Part shown: one piece after another, positions 8,266-14,320 of the stretch
Layout: each line of letters opens with the position of its first letter
Position numbering within the stretch: position 1 is the first letter of the stretch
Assembly: GCA_004297315.1 (NCBI GenBank)
Contig: SCTU01000078.1
Span: forward strand, 1 to 14,621
Origin: Dehalococcoidia bacterium
Lineage (GTDB): Bacteria > Chloroflexota > Dehalococcoidia > UBA2979
Length of the DNA: 14,621 nt
Direction: 5' to 3'
Made by a program: the position numbers and the translations under genes
The notes under the pieces: model-generated
What the model saw: the letters and a program-made list of their open reading frames with translations, nothing else
The model's database searches: none
Told to the model about the DNA's origin: nothing

Positions 8266-9389
8266 TAGCGGTCGACCTCGCTCAGCACGATATCGATGGA
8301 GCCGAGCACGAGGATCGCGTCGGCGACGTACTGGTCGACGGACATCTGGCGCAGGGCCTGCAGGTTCGAAAGGCAGGCGCTCCGCACCTTCAGCCGGTAC
8401 GGGCGGTTGCCGCCCTTGCTCACCATGTAGACGCCGTACTCGCCGCGCGGCGCCTCGGTGCGCACGTAGATTTCGCCCGGCGCCGCGCGCAGCATCCGTG
8501 GCATCTTGTCCGGCACGATGATGCCGGGCTGCAGGCGATCCAGACACTGCTCGATGATCCGCATGGACTCGCGCATCTCCAGCAGGCGGCAGTAGTAGCG
8601 GTCGAACACGTCGCCGTGCTCGCCGGTGATCACGTCCCATTCGACGTCCGAGTACTTGAGGTACGGCTCCTCGCGGCGCACGTCCAGCGGCACGCCCGAC
8701 GCGCGGATGGAGGGGCCGGACATGCCCCAGTCGATCGCGTCTTCGGCTGAGATCGCGCCGACACCCTGCGTGCGGGCGCGGAAGATCTCGTTCTGCGTCA
8801 GCAGTTCGTCGAAGTCCTTGATGCCCTGGCGGGTGCTCTTCAGCACCTCGCGGACGCGCTCCTTGAAGTTCAGCGGCACGTCCCACGCCAGCCCGCCGGG
8901 CCGGAAGTAGGCGTACATCATCCGGTCGCCCGAGATCTCCTCGAACAGGTCGATGATCGTTTCGCGTTCGCGCCAGGCGTAGATGAACGGCGTGCCGAAC
9001 ACACCGACGTCGATGCCGAACGCGCCGAGGAACATGAAGTGCGACGAGAGGCGGTTGAGCTCGCAGAGGATCATGCGGATCCACTGCGCCCGCTCGGGGA
9101 CCTCGAGGCCGGCAAGCGCCTCGACGGCCATGACGTAGGAGAGCTCGGCGTTGTGCGCCGCGAGGTACTCCGTGCGGTCCATGAAGCCGATGCCCTGGCG
9201 GAAGTCCATCGTCTCGCAGAGCTTCTCCGCGCCACGGTGGAGGTAGCCGATGTGCGGCACCACGTCCTTCACGACCTCGCCGTCGATCGTCAGGATCATC
9301 CGGAACACGCCGTGCGTGGACGGGTGCTGCGGGCCGACGTTAATCAGGAGGTCCTGCGTCTCGAACTCGTGCTGCGGAGAGGCGACCAC
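8265..9389 (-). CDS. nuoD: Complex I (NDH-1) subunit D, 49-kDa quinone-site subunit
   Basis: This 374-residue hydrophilic subunit is related to the large subunit of NiFe hydrogenases and forms the quinone-reduction pocket with NuoB. The N-terminal loop has GPQHPSTHG with His26, and Tyr75 lies in MDRTEYLAAHNAEL. These two are 49 residues apart, the same spacing as the quinone-headgroup His59/Tyr108 pair of the mammalian enzyme. The conserved HIGYLHRGAEKL and C-terminal GSIDIVLSEVDR segments are intact (GSFDIVLGEVDR is more usual). NuoC and NuoD are separate proteins here, not the fused CD form. The GTG start shares one base with the nuoC stop (TAGTG). Confidence 0.97.
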   Translation of the reverse strand: MVASPQHEFETQDLLINVGPQHPSTHGVFRMILTIDGEVVKDVVPHIGYLHRGAEKLCETMDFRQGIGFMDRTEYLAAHNAELSYVMAVEALAGLEVPERAQWIRMILCELNRLSSHFMFLGAFGIDVGVFGTPFIYAWRERETIIDLFEEISGDRMMYAYFRPGGLAWDVPLNFKERVREVLKSTRQGIKDFDELLTQNEIFRARTQGVGAISAEDAIDWGMSGPSIRASGVPLDVRREEPYLKYSDVEWDVITGEHGDVFDRYYCRLLEMRESMRIIEQCLDRLQPGIIVPDKMPRMLRAAPGEIYVRTEAPRGEYGVYMVSKGGNRPYRLKVRSACLSNLQALRQMSVDQYVADAILVLGSIDIVLSEVDR

Positions 9390-9901
9390 TAGCGGTCCTC
9401 CTCGGTGTAGCCCATGCCCTCACCCTGCAGCACTTCGATCTCCGCGAGCGGATGCGACTTGCGCAGGGGGAACGTGTCGTCCATGTCTTCCGGCATCAGC
9501 AACGTGCGCGGGTCCGGGTGGCCGCGGAAGCGCACGCCGAACATCTCCGCGGTCTCGCGCTCCAGCCAGTTCGCGCCGCGCCAGACCGAGGTCGCCGTGT
9601 CGACCGTGAGGTCGTCGTTCGGCAGCGTCGTCTTCACGGTCACGTTGTGCTTCTTCGTCGTGGAGTAGAGGTGATAGACGACGTCGATCCCCTCGTCCTC
9701 GTTGTCGACCGCGGTCAGCGAGCGCAGGTAGTCGAAGTGCAGCCCGGGGTCGCGCTTCAGTGCGCGCAGGCCGCGGATCACCTCGTCACGCGGGATGTAG
9801 ACGATGACGTCCAGTACGCCGCGCTCCGCACGGGCCGTGACGCCTGAGAGTGCGCGGTCGACTTCAGACCAGATCGTGCCGGAGAGATCCTGTGTCGTCA
9901 T
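9389..9901 (-). CDS. nuoC: Complex I (NDH-1) subunit C, 30-kDa subunit
   Basis: This 170-residue peripheral subunit packs against NuoD and stabilises the connecting module; it carries no cofactor. Family landmarks are DPGLHFDYLRSLTAVDNED in the middle, and the hallmark ERETAEMFGVRFRGHPDPRTLLMPEDMDDTFPLRKSHP near the C-terminus. The N-terminal half (GVLDVIVYIPRDEVIRGLRAL) matches the usual alpha/beta domain. ATG at 9901 overlaps the nuoB stop (ATGA) and the stop overlaps the nuoD start (TAGTG), so it is translationally coupled on both sides. Confidence 0.96.
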   Translation of the reverse strand: MTTQDLSGTIWSEVDRALSGVTARAERGVLDVIVYIPRDEVIRGLRALKRDPGLHFDYLRSLTAVDNEDEGIDVVYHLYSTTKKHNVTVKTTLPNDDLTVDTATSVWRGANWLERETAEMFGVRFRGHPDPRTLLMPEDMDDTFPLRKSHPLAEIEVLQGEGMGYTEEDR

Positions 9902-10509
9902 CGGCCGGTGCTCCCGCGCTCCTCCATGACGAGTTCCTGGAGGGCGAGGAGCGAGTCGAGGAGCGCCTCGGGCCGCGGCGGGCAGCCCGGCACGTAGACG
10001 TCGACCGGGATCACCTTGTCGACGCCCTGGAGGACGCGGTCGTATCGGGTGTAGGGGCCGCCGTTCGTCGCGCAGGCGCCCATCGAGATGACCCACTTGG
10101 GGTTCGGCATCTGGTCGTAGAGGAGCTTCACGGCCGGCGCCATCTTCTTGGTCACCGTGCCAGCGACGATCATGACGTCGCTCTGGCGGGGAGACGGCCA
10201 CGGCACGATGCCGAAGCGGTCGAGGTCGTAGTGCGACATGTACGTCGCGATCATCTCGATGGCGCAACAGGCGAGGCCGAACGTCATCGGCCAGAGACTC
10301 GACTTCCGGCCGGCCGCGAGGAGTAGGTCGAGCGGCGCCTGCACGATGCCGGGCAGGATCTGCTTGTAGAGCGCCTTGCCGGGGACCACCTCCAGCGGCG
10401 CGAGGCGCGGGGCCTCGCGCGGGTGCTCCGTCGGGATCACCGGCAGGACAGGCGACACCGGCTCGGTGGCCGGCGCGGTCGAAGGCGCGTCGGGCGTCGC
10501 GGTCGTCAT
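9898..10509 (-). CDS. nuoB: Complex I (NDH-1) subunit B, N2 [4Fe-4S] subunit
   Basis: This 203-residue subunit carries cluster N2, the last iron-sulfur centre before quinone. All four ligands are present: the tandem Cys81-Cys82 (FGLACCAIEM), Cys146 (SMGACATNGG) and Cys176 (VPGCPPRPEALL). The first ~38 residues are an Ala/Pro/Thr-rich low-complexity extension not usual in short NuoB proteins; the family core begins around PGKALYKQILPGIVQAPLD. I place the start at ATG 10509, two bases after the nuoA stop. The open frame upstream is a shadow of nuoA. An internal GTG near residue 42 (VVPGKALY) could give a shorter protein, but the tight junction with nuoA favours 10509. Confidence 0.96.
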   Translation of the reverse strand: MTTATPDAPSTAPATEPVSPVLPVIPTEHPREAPRLAPLEVVPGKALYKQILPGIVQAPLDLLLAAGRKSSLWPMTFGLACCAIEMIATYMSHYDLDRFGIVPWPSPRQSDVMIVAGTVTKKMAPAVKLLYDQMPNPKWVISMGACATNGGPYTRYDRVLQGVDKVIPVDVYVPGCPPRPEALLDSLLALQELVMEERGSTGR

Positions 10510-10511
10510 CT

Positions 10512-10886
10512 CTACCGCCACTGAAGGGCCCCCTTCTTCCATGCGTAGCCAAGGCCCAGCGCGAGGATGCCGATGAACAGGAACATGAGCCAGTAAGCGA
10601 AGGCGCCCACGTCCAGGAACGAGACGGCCCACGGGAAGATGAACACAGCCTCCACGTCGAAGATGACGAAGAGGATCGCGTACAGGTAGAAGCGCATCCC
10701 GACGTTCGTGGAGGCGCGCCGCAGCGGCAGCATGCCGCACTCGTACGTCGTGCCCTTGTCCCGTCCGGCAGAGAACGGCGCCAGCAATCGCGAGGCGATC
10801 AGTGCCGTGAAGATGAGGACGAAACCGATGGGGACGGCGAGCAGGACCGCCACGTAATTCGAGAAGAGTGCGTTGGCGTCGTTCAC
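10512..10886 (-). CDS. nuoA: Complex I (NDH-1) subunit A
   Basis: This small membrane subunit has three helices next to NuoH, NuoJ and NuoK. The conserved YECGM loop (the Cys of the TM1-TM2 loop) and the TM2 signature MRFYLYAILFVIFDVEAVFIFPWAV with its Asp and Glu are intact. I choose the GTG at 10886, which gives 124 residues, the usual family length, with a GGAAGG about 11 nt upstream. A GTG at 10955 in the same frame would add 23 residues, but it lies only a few bases after the predicted transcription start and encodes sequence unlike the family. It is the first gene of the operon and is separated from nuoB by 2 nt. Confidence 0.94.
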   Translation of the reverse strand: MNDANALFSNYVAVLLAVPIGFVLIFTALIASRLLAPFSAGRDKGTTYECGMLPLRRASTNVGMRFYLYAILFVIFDVEAVFIFPWAVSFLDVGAFAYWLMFLFIGILALGLGYAWKKGALQWR

Positions 10887-10964
10887 CGGGTTCTCGGCCT
10901 TCCAACGCGCGGTCGAGGGCACAAAAAACGACGCCGCGAAACGGCATGTGCCCACCGGGTTCGG

Positions 10965-10993
10965 AGCGTAGGCGCGGGTGTAGTGAGTGTCAA
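10965..10993 (-). promoter_or_regulatory. Predicted sigma70-type promoter of the nuo operon
   Basis: On the minus strand a perfect -35 hexamer TTGACA (10993-10988) is followed after exactly 17 bp by TACGCT (10970-10965), a TAnnnT-type -10. Transcription would start near 10958 and leave a 5' leader of about 70 nt before the nuoA GTG at 10886. The position, just ahead of the first nuo gene and beyond the stem-loops that follow the HU gene, fits the main operon promoter. No start site has been measured. Confidence 0.7.
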
Positions 10994-11113
10994 CGAATCC
11001 AGATCAAGGCGGCGAAAACGGACTGCGCCCGCGCGATCGAAGTCATGCGTCCGCGGTCTCGAGCGGCCGAGCGCTCCTTTCAAAGACGGCTCGACGATGC
11101 GCCCCGGACAGAG

Positions 11114-11141
11114 CGAGAGCCACCCGGGCGGGTGGCTCTCG
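11114..11141 (-). terminator. Perfect 12-bp stem-loop between the HU gene and nuoA
   Basis: Arms 11114-11125 and 11130-11141 are exactly complementary over 12 bp, with a 4-nt loop. The stem is GC-rich and would be very stable in either strand's RNA. No T-run follows on either side, so it is not a textbook intrinsic terminator, but such U-poor hairpins are common after genes in high-GC genomes. It is the last of three stem-loops after the HU stop and lies about 120 bp before the nuo -35 box, so I read it as insulation between the two transcription units. Confidence 0.55.
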
Positions 11142-11149
11142 TGGCGCGG

Positions 11150-11186
11150 CCTCGACACCACCCGAGGGTGGTGCGGCTTGTCGAGG
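11150..11186 (-). terminator. Nested stem-loop downstream of the HU gene
   Basis: An outer 8-bp inverted repeat (11150-11157 with 11179-11186) encloses an inner hairpin whose arms are 11156-11162 and 11167-11173 around CGAG. Two bases are shared, so either an 8-bp outer stem plus a 5-bp inner one, or the full 7-bp inner stem alone, can form. The inner core CCACCC/GGGTGG is the same as in the neighbouring 12-bp stem-loop, so arms of the two could also pair with each other. It is probably part of the HU gene terminator region. Confidence 0.5.
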
Positions 11187-11197
11187 TCGCGAGGCTG

Positions 11198-11212
11198 GCC
11201 CCGAGTAGGGGC
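11198..11212 (-). terminator. Short stem-loop touching the HU stop codon
   Basis: A 5-bp GC stem (11198-11202 with 11208-11212) with a 5-nt loop begins at the base right after the HU TAA. It is the first of three consecutive stem-loops downstream of that gene. There is no T-run. It may protect the 3' end of the HU mRNA or act with the next two in termination; alone it is weak. Confidence 0.35.
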
Positions 11213-11518
11213 TTACTTGACCTTCGCGAGTTTCGGCGCGGGCGCGCCGTTGACGATGGCCTTCAGGCCAGCGGCAGCGGTGAACTTCGGCGCCTTGCTA
11301 GCGGCCACCTTGATGGCGGCACCGGTCTGCGGGTTACGGCCCATGCGCGCCTTGCGGGCGACGCGGCTGAACTTCCCGAGGCCGGGATAGGCGACGTCGT
11401 CGCCGGCCTTGACCTTCGCCTGGACCACATCGCGGAAGGCGTCCAGCACCCGCTCCGCGTCGCCGTTGCCGGTCCCGGCCTGGGCTGCGACCAGCGCAAC
11501 CAGCTCGCCCTTCGTCAT
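11213..11518 (-). CDS. HU/IHF family nucleoid DNA-binding protein
   Basis: This 101-residue histone-like protein would dimerise and bend or compact DNA. The N-terminal helical part (MTKGELVALVAAQAG, then DAERVLDAFRDVVQAKVKAGDDV) and the strand YPGLGKFSRVARKARMGRNPQTGAAIKVAASKAPKF, with the family signature GRNPQTG (about 61-67) and its intercalating proline, are clear. A short Pro/Ala/Lys tail (APAPKLAKVK) extends about 10 residues past the usual end and may add DNA contacts. The ATG is supported by GGAGG (11529-11525) 6 nt upstream. It is a single-gene unit with its own promoter and followed by three stem-loops. The sequence does not decide between HU and IHF-like roles; HU is more likely. 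Confidence 0.96.
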   Translation of the reverse strand: MTKGELVALVAAQAGTGNGDAERVLDAFRDVVQAKVKAGDDVAYPGLGKFSRVARKARMGRNPQTGAAIKVAASKAPKFTAAAGLKAIVNGAPAPKLAKVK

Positions 11519-11591
11519 CGTGATCCTCCAGGGACTCCCCGCCGCTTGCCGGCCCGAGGTGGACCACGCGGCTCAAGCGATTACGCGGGTC

Positions 11592-11620
11592 ATCATTTCC
11601 CGAAACGTCCGCGCTGTCAA
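11592..11620 (-). promoter_or_regulatory. Predicted sigma70-type promoter of the HU gene
   Basis: On the minus strand TTGACA (11620-11615) is followed after 17 bp by AATGAT (11597-11592), which matches four of six consensus -10 bases. A run of A upstream of the -35 could help the polymerase alpha subunit. Transcription would start near 11585 and leave a leader of roughly 67 nt. Spacing and the perfect -35 equal those of the nuo promoter. Confidence 0.65.
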
Positions 11621-11640
11621 GGGGTTTTCGTGGCCTGGGG

Positions 11641-11664
11641 GGCGGATCGGCCAGTTTTTCCGCC
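11641..11664. repeat. 6-bp inverted repeat upstream of the HU promoter
   Basis: GGCGGA (11641-11646) and TCCGCC (11659-11664) flank a 12-bp centre, about 20 bp upstream of the HU -35 box. The spacing, with half-site centres about 18 bp apart, and the position would suit a dimeric regulator, but a 6-bp GC-rich repeat can occur by chance. The centre contains a TTTTT tract that stands out from the GC-rich surroundings. Confidence 0.25.
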
Positions 11665-11749
11665 AGATTAGCAAATGACCGGGCCGGAACGTCAGTCCCC
11701 GCGCGGGATCCGTTGCCGCGTTGACACGAATCCCATACATGGCGCGGCC

Positions 11750-12898
11750 TCACGAACCCGTGACGGCCTCGCTTCGGGACAGCCAGCGCCGGAAGAGGCG
11801 CTCCGCCGCGGCCTCAACTGCCAACGCCGATCCGTGCAGGTTAGATTCGAAGCCTGCCGGGCCTGGGGTCGCTGCCTCGGCGTCGGCAATCGAGGGAGGG
11901 CGGGCCTCGATCCGGCCGGCGACCACGAGGCAGGGGCGGCCGGCGGCGGCGGCAAGGGTTGCAACGTGGGCGACCGCCTTGCCGTATGCCGTCTGGGTGT
12001 CCAGCATGCCCTCGCCCGTGACGACCAGGTCGGCCGCCTCGATGCGCGCGCGCAGGCCGACAACCTCACCGACGAGCACCGCACCCGGCTCGATCCGTGC
12101 AGATGGGATTGCGGCCATGAGTCCGCAGGCGAGGCCGCCTCCCGCCCCCGCCCCGGGCATCGAGGCGACATCGAGGCTAAGGTCCCCACGCAGACGCTCC
12201 GCCCACCACGTCAGCGCGGCCTCGAGCGCGGGGGCCTGCCAGTCGCTCACGCCCTTTTGCGCGCCGTAGACGGCGGTGGCGCCCTCGACGCCAAGAAGAG
12301 GGTTGCGGACGTCGACGGCGATCCGCACATCGATTGGTGCGGGCCAGCCCACGCGTTCGATGCGTGCGAGTCGCGCGAGATGGACCGCGCCGCGCGGCAG
12401 CGACTCGCCACGCGCGTCGAGCAGTCGCACGCCCAGTGTTTGCGCGGCGCCTGCGCCTCCGTCGTTCGTCCCGGTGCCGCCCACGCCCAGCACGATCTGC
12501 TGTGCGCCTCGGTTGATCGCGTCGAGGACCAGCGTGCCCACGCCGGCGCTCGAAGCCGCCAGGGGATCGCGCAGCGCTTCGGGGATCAGCACCAGCCCGC
12601 ACGCCTCGGCGCTGTCGATGATCGCGAGCAGGCCCTCCGCGCGGTCGACGAGTACGTACGACGCGTCGACAGGTGCGCCGAGCAGGCCTTCAACTCGGGC
12701 GCGCACGGTCCGCCCGCCGAGCGCCTGACTGATGGTCGAGGCCGTGCCCGGGCCGCCGTCGGCGAACGGGAGCAGATCGAGGTCAACGGGCACGTCGGTG
12801 TCGACAGCGGCGCGGCGCAGGCCGCGGGCGATCGTATCGGCGGCCTGGGCCGCGGTGAGCGTGCCCTTGAACTCCTGCGGGACGACGAGGACTCGCAC
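11750..12898 (-). CDS. Glycerate kinase, type I (GlxK/GarK family)
   Basis: This 382-residue enzyme phosphorylates glycerate with ATP, most likely to 2-phosphoglycerate as known for GlxK/GarK, feeding photorespiratory-type, glyoxylate or serine-derived carbon into glycolysis. Family motifs in order: PQEFKGTL (7-14), PFADGGPGT (44-52), GVGGTGTNDGGAG (138-150), DVRNPLLGVEGATAVYGAQKG (196-216), PGAGAGGGLACGL and TGEGMLDTQTAYGK. Length is normal. Two motif positions differ from the form I know best: ADGGEGT reads ADGGPGT and GGSATNDGG reads GGTGTNDGG; I do not regard this as loss of function. The GTG start has GGAGG (12912-12908) 9 nt upstream. The gene follows the small membrane protein gene by 16 nt, so the two are probably cotranscribed. 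Confidence 0.94.
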   Translation of the reverse strand: MRVLVVPQEFKGTLTAAQAADTIARGLRRAAVDTDVPVDLDLLPFADGGPGTASTISQALGGRTVRARVEGLLGAPVDASYVLVDRAEGLLAIIDSAEACGLVLIPEALRDPLAASSAGVGTLVLDAINRGAQQIVLGVGGTGTNDGGAGAAQTLGVRLLDARGESLPRGAVHLARLARIERVGWPAPIDVRIAVDVRNPLLGVEGATAVYGAQKGVSDWQAPALEAALTWWAERLRGDLSLDVASMPGAGAGGGLACGLMAAIPSARIEPGAVLVGEVVGLRARIEAADLVVTGEGMLDTQTAYGKAVAHVATLAAAAGRPCLVVAGRIEARPPSIADAEAATPGPAGFESNLHGSALAVEAAAERLFRRWLSRSEAVTGS

Positions 12899-12914
12899 GG
12901 CCCCGGGCCTCCGG

Positions 12915-13100
12915 TCAGCGCCAGCCCATGAGTTGCATCACGGCCCCGATCAGGACGGAGGCGACATAGATGTAGCCGAGGATCAGGAGCCGGCCGCGGA
13001 GACGCCGGAACTCGGCGGGGCGCACAAAGTAGAGAAAGGCGCCATAGACGAGGCCCGCGAGGAAGAGCACCGAGAGCACAGTCTTGATCGCGTTGGACAC
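12915..13100 (-). CDS. Small two-helix membrane protein, function unknown
   Basis: I do not recognise a family for this 61-residue protein. It has a hydrophobic segment at about residues 6-26 (VLSVLFLAGLVYGAFLYFV), a short basic loop (RPAEFRRLRGR) and a second hydrophobic segment at about 38-58 (ILGYIYVASVLIGAVMQLMGW), as in a helical hairpin with the positive loop probably inside the cell. The GTG start has GGAGG (13110-13106) 5 nt upstream, which is strong support for translation. It lies upstream of glycerate kinase in a likely two-gene unit, and divergent from the AKR-like gene 64 bp away. A role in transport of the kinase's substrate is possible but nothing in the sequence shows it. Confidence 0.75.
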   Translation of the reverse strand: MSNAIKTVLSVLFLAGLVYGAFLYFVRPAEFRRLRGRLLILGYIYVASVLIGAVMQLMGWR

Positions 13101-13117
13101 GAAGGCCTCCGGGCCGC

Positions 13118-13123
13118 ATCGTA
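13118..13123 (-). promoter_or_regulatory. Possible -10 element for the small-protein/glycerate kinase unit
   Basis: TACGAT on the minus strand, within GCTACGAT, lies 17 bp before the GTG at 13100. No convincing -35 hexamer lies 16-18 bp upstream. If used, transcription would start near 13111, at the edge of the Shine-Dalgarno. Its form resembles the nuo -10 (CTACGCT). Confidence 0.3.
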
Positions 13124-13164
13124 GCGCCCAGCGCCGGGACGTCCCCGCGCACGGAGGTCGAACG

Positions 13165-13812
13165 ATGCGCTATCGACGTCTGGGCCGCACGGAGTGGATG
13201 GTCTCCGAAGTCGGCCTCGCACTCCGTGCCCTCGAAGGCCTCGACGAAGCAGTCGCCGGCGCGGCGCTGGGCGCGGCGATCGCCTCGGGCGTGACACTTC
13301 TGCTCGTGGACGTACGCGAGCACGAGGGCGGCGTCGAGCCGCTCGTCGGACGCGTGACCACCGGCGAGCGTCCCCGCCTCGTCGTCGTCTCGCGCTTCGA
13401 GCGGATGGCGGAGCCCTCGACCTTCGCGGCTCAACTGCAGGCCGCCGGCCATCGGCTGAGCAAGGACGGGTACGTCGACGTCGCGCTGTTCGCCCAGGTG
13501 CCGGACGCCGCGCAGTGCGCGGTCCTCGACACGCTGGTCGAGAGCCGTGCCGTGCGCGCCTGGGGGATCGAGACGGCGGACGCCGCACTCGCCACACGGG
13601 CATTCAAGGCCGGCGCGCGCGTGTTGGTCGCGCCTGGCGCGACAGAGCCGCTGCTGGCGGCGGCCGCCGCCGAAGGCGCCGGCGTGATCGTCGAGGGCGA
13701 CCCCGACTCGATTGGCGGAGCGCTTGCGGACGCGCGGGTCACCTCGGTCGTCGCGGAGGCGGTCGGCGCCGGGGACGTCGAGATGCTGGCGAGGGCGGCG
13801 CTGCGGGGGTAA
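13165..13812 (+). CDS. Short aldo/keto reductase-like protein lacking the catalytic tetrad
   Basis: 215 residues, far shorter than a typical aldo/keto reductase (about 300 or more). The fold is still recognisable. The N-terminus MRYRRLGRTEWMVSEVGLALRAL matches the usual MxYRxLGxTGxxVSxxGLG. GVTLLLVDVREHEGGVEPLVG (42-62) aligns without gaps to the usual GINFFDTADxYGxGxSEELLG. RLVVVSRF, GYVDVALFAQVPD, AVRAWGIET, GAGVIVEGDP and VTSVVAEAVGAGDVEML match later barrel strands. All four catalytic positions are lost: Asp is Leu47, Tyr is Glu52, Lys is Arg77, and His is Ala110 or Gln111. I infer a non-reductase role such as binding, regulation or scaffolding. The reading frame is intact and the ATG has GGAGG (13153-13157) 7 nt upstream, so it is not simply a pseudogene. 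It lies 42 bp before the F420-family gene. Confidence 0.8.
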   Translation: MRYRRLGRTEWMVSEVGLALRALEGLDEAVAGAALGAAIASGVTLLLVDVREHEGGVEPLVGRVTTGERPRLVVVSRFERMAEPSTFAAQLQAAGHRLSKDGYVDVALFAQVPDAAQCAVLDTLVESRAVRAWGIETADAALATRAFKAGARVLVAPGATEPLLAAAAAEGAGVIVEGDPDSIGGALADARVTSVVAEAVGAGDVEMLARAALRG

Positions 13813-13825
13813 GCGGTCGAAGCGC

Positions 13826-13831
13826 TACGCT
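13826..13831 (+). promoter_or_regulatory. Possible -10 element upstream of the deazaflavin oxidoreductase gene
   Basis: TACGCT, in the context GCTACGCT, lies in the 42-bp gap between the AKR-like gene and the next gene, 23 bp before the ATG at 13855. The hexamer is identical to the nuo operon -10. No recognisable -35 lies at the usual distance, so the gene may simply be cotranscribed with its upstream neighbour. Confidence 0.3.
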
Positions 13832-13854
13832 GGGCGCGCACGCCAGGAGGCCGC

Positions 13855-14283
13855 ATGCCCGAGTACCAGCCAAGCCCGACGGACTGGGTCGCGAAGCAGG
13901 TAGAACTCTACGAGTCCACCGACGGACGCGAAGGCAACATGCTGCGCGGCCTCCCCATCGTCCTCGTCACACATCGCGGCCGGCAGACCGGCGCGGTCCG
14001 CAAGACCCCGCTCATGCGCGTCGCGGACGGCAAGAACTACATCTTGGTCGCCTCGATAGGTGGCGCACCGAAGAACCCGGTCTGGTACTACAACCTCAAG
14101 GCTGACCCGAACATCACCCTCCGTGACGGCACGAACGTGCAGCAGATGCACGCCCGTCTTGTGACTGACCCGGCCGAGCGAGCGCGCGTCTGGGCCCTCG
14201 CCGTGGCGGCGTTTCCCAACTACGCGGACTACGAGAAGCGGACGACGCGGGTGATCCCCGTGTTCGTCGCGGAGCCCGTCTAG
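13855..14283 (+). CDS. Nitroreductase family deazaflavin (F420)-dependent oxidoreductase, Ddn-like
   Basis: This 142-residue protein belongs to the split-barrel family that includes mycobacterial Ddn and many F420H2-dependent reductases of unknown natural substrate. The family hallmarks are continuous: LPIVLVTHRGRQTGAVRKTPLMRV (33-56), where the Gly/Arg/Lys-rich hairpin binds the F420 phosphate tail, and ILVASIGGAPKNPVWYYNLKADPNITL (63-89). The N-terminal DWVAKQVELYESTDGREG and C-terminal AAFPNYADYEKRTTRVIPVFVAEP also match the shorter actinobacterial-type members. It probably reduces an unsaturated or quinone-like compound with F420H2. The ATG has AGGAGG (13845-13850) 4 nt upstream. It implies that the organism makes or takes up F420; no F420 synthesis gene is in the window. 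Confidence 0.92.
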   Translation: MPEYQPSPTDWVAKQVELYESTDGREGNMLRGLPIVLVTHRGRQTGAVRKTPLMRVADGKNYILVASIGGAPKNPVWYYNLKADPNITLRDGTNVQQMHARLVTDPAERARVWALAVAAFPNYADYEKRTTRVIPVFVAEPV

Positions 14284-14307
14284 GCGCAGCACCCTCATCG
14301 CGTCGCC

Positions 14308-14313
14308 TACAGT
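14308..14313 (+). promoter_or_regulatory. -10 element for a probable leaderless MFS transcript
   Basis: TACAGT, in the context CCTACAGT, ends 7 nt before the ATG at 14321. A transcript from this element would begin at or next to the start codon. No Shine-Dalgarno is present between the previous stop (14283) and the ATG, which agrees with leaderless initiation. No good -35 is visible. Confidence 0.45.
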
Positions 14314-14320
14314 CCCCGCC

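Noticed and set aside
8266..9084. Upstream extension of the nuoH reading frame
   Set aside because: This portion overlaps nuoD in another frame and is Arg/Pro-rich. The nuoH start at 8265 is fixed by family similarity and the TAGTG junction.
11069..11076. GAGCGCTC 8-bp palindrome between the HU gene and the nuo promoter
   Set aside because: It is short and GC-rich, not placed over promoter elements and without a second copy in the region; chance is the simpler explanation.
10883..11161. 92-codon minus-strand frame between the HU gene and nuoA
   Set aside because: It runs through two stem-loops and the nuo promoter, lacks a family resemblance and has Arg/Pro-rich shadow composition.
11697..11712. 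CCCCGCGCGGG palindrome downstream of glycerate kinase
   Set aside because: Only 3-4 bp can pair around a GCGC loop and no T-run follows. Short GC palindromes are expected by chance at this base composition, so I do not call it a terminator.
11721..11740. TTGACA on the plus strand with TACAT nearby
   Set aside because: The spacing between the two is only about 9 bp and no gene begins downstream on the plus strand; it overlaps the glycerate kinase 3' end.
11675..12931. 418-codon plus-strand frame opposite glycerate kinase
   Set aside because: The minus strand carries every glycerate kinase motif in order, and this frame shows no recognisable protein.
13165..13812. AKR-like gene as a decaying pseudogene
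   Set aside because: The frame is uninterrupted, the Shine-Dalgarno is strong and all barrel-strand remnants stay in register. A maintained pseudoenzyme fits better, though comparison with relatives is needed to settle it.
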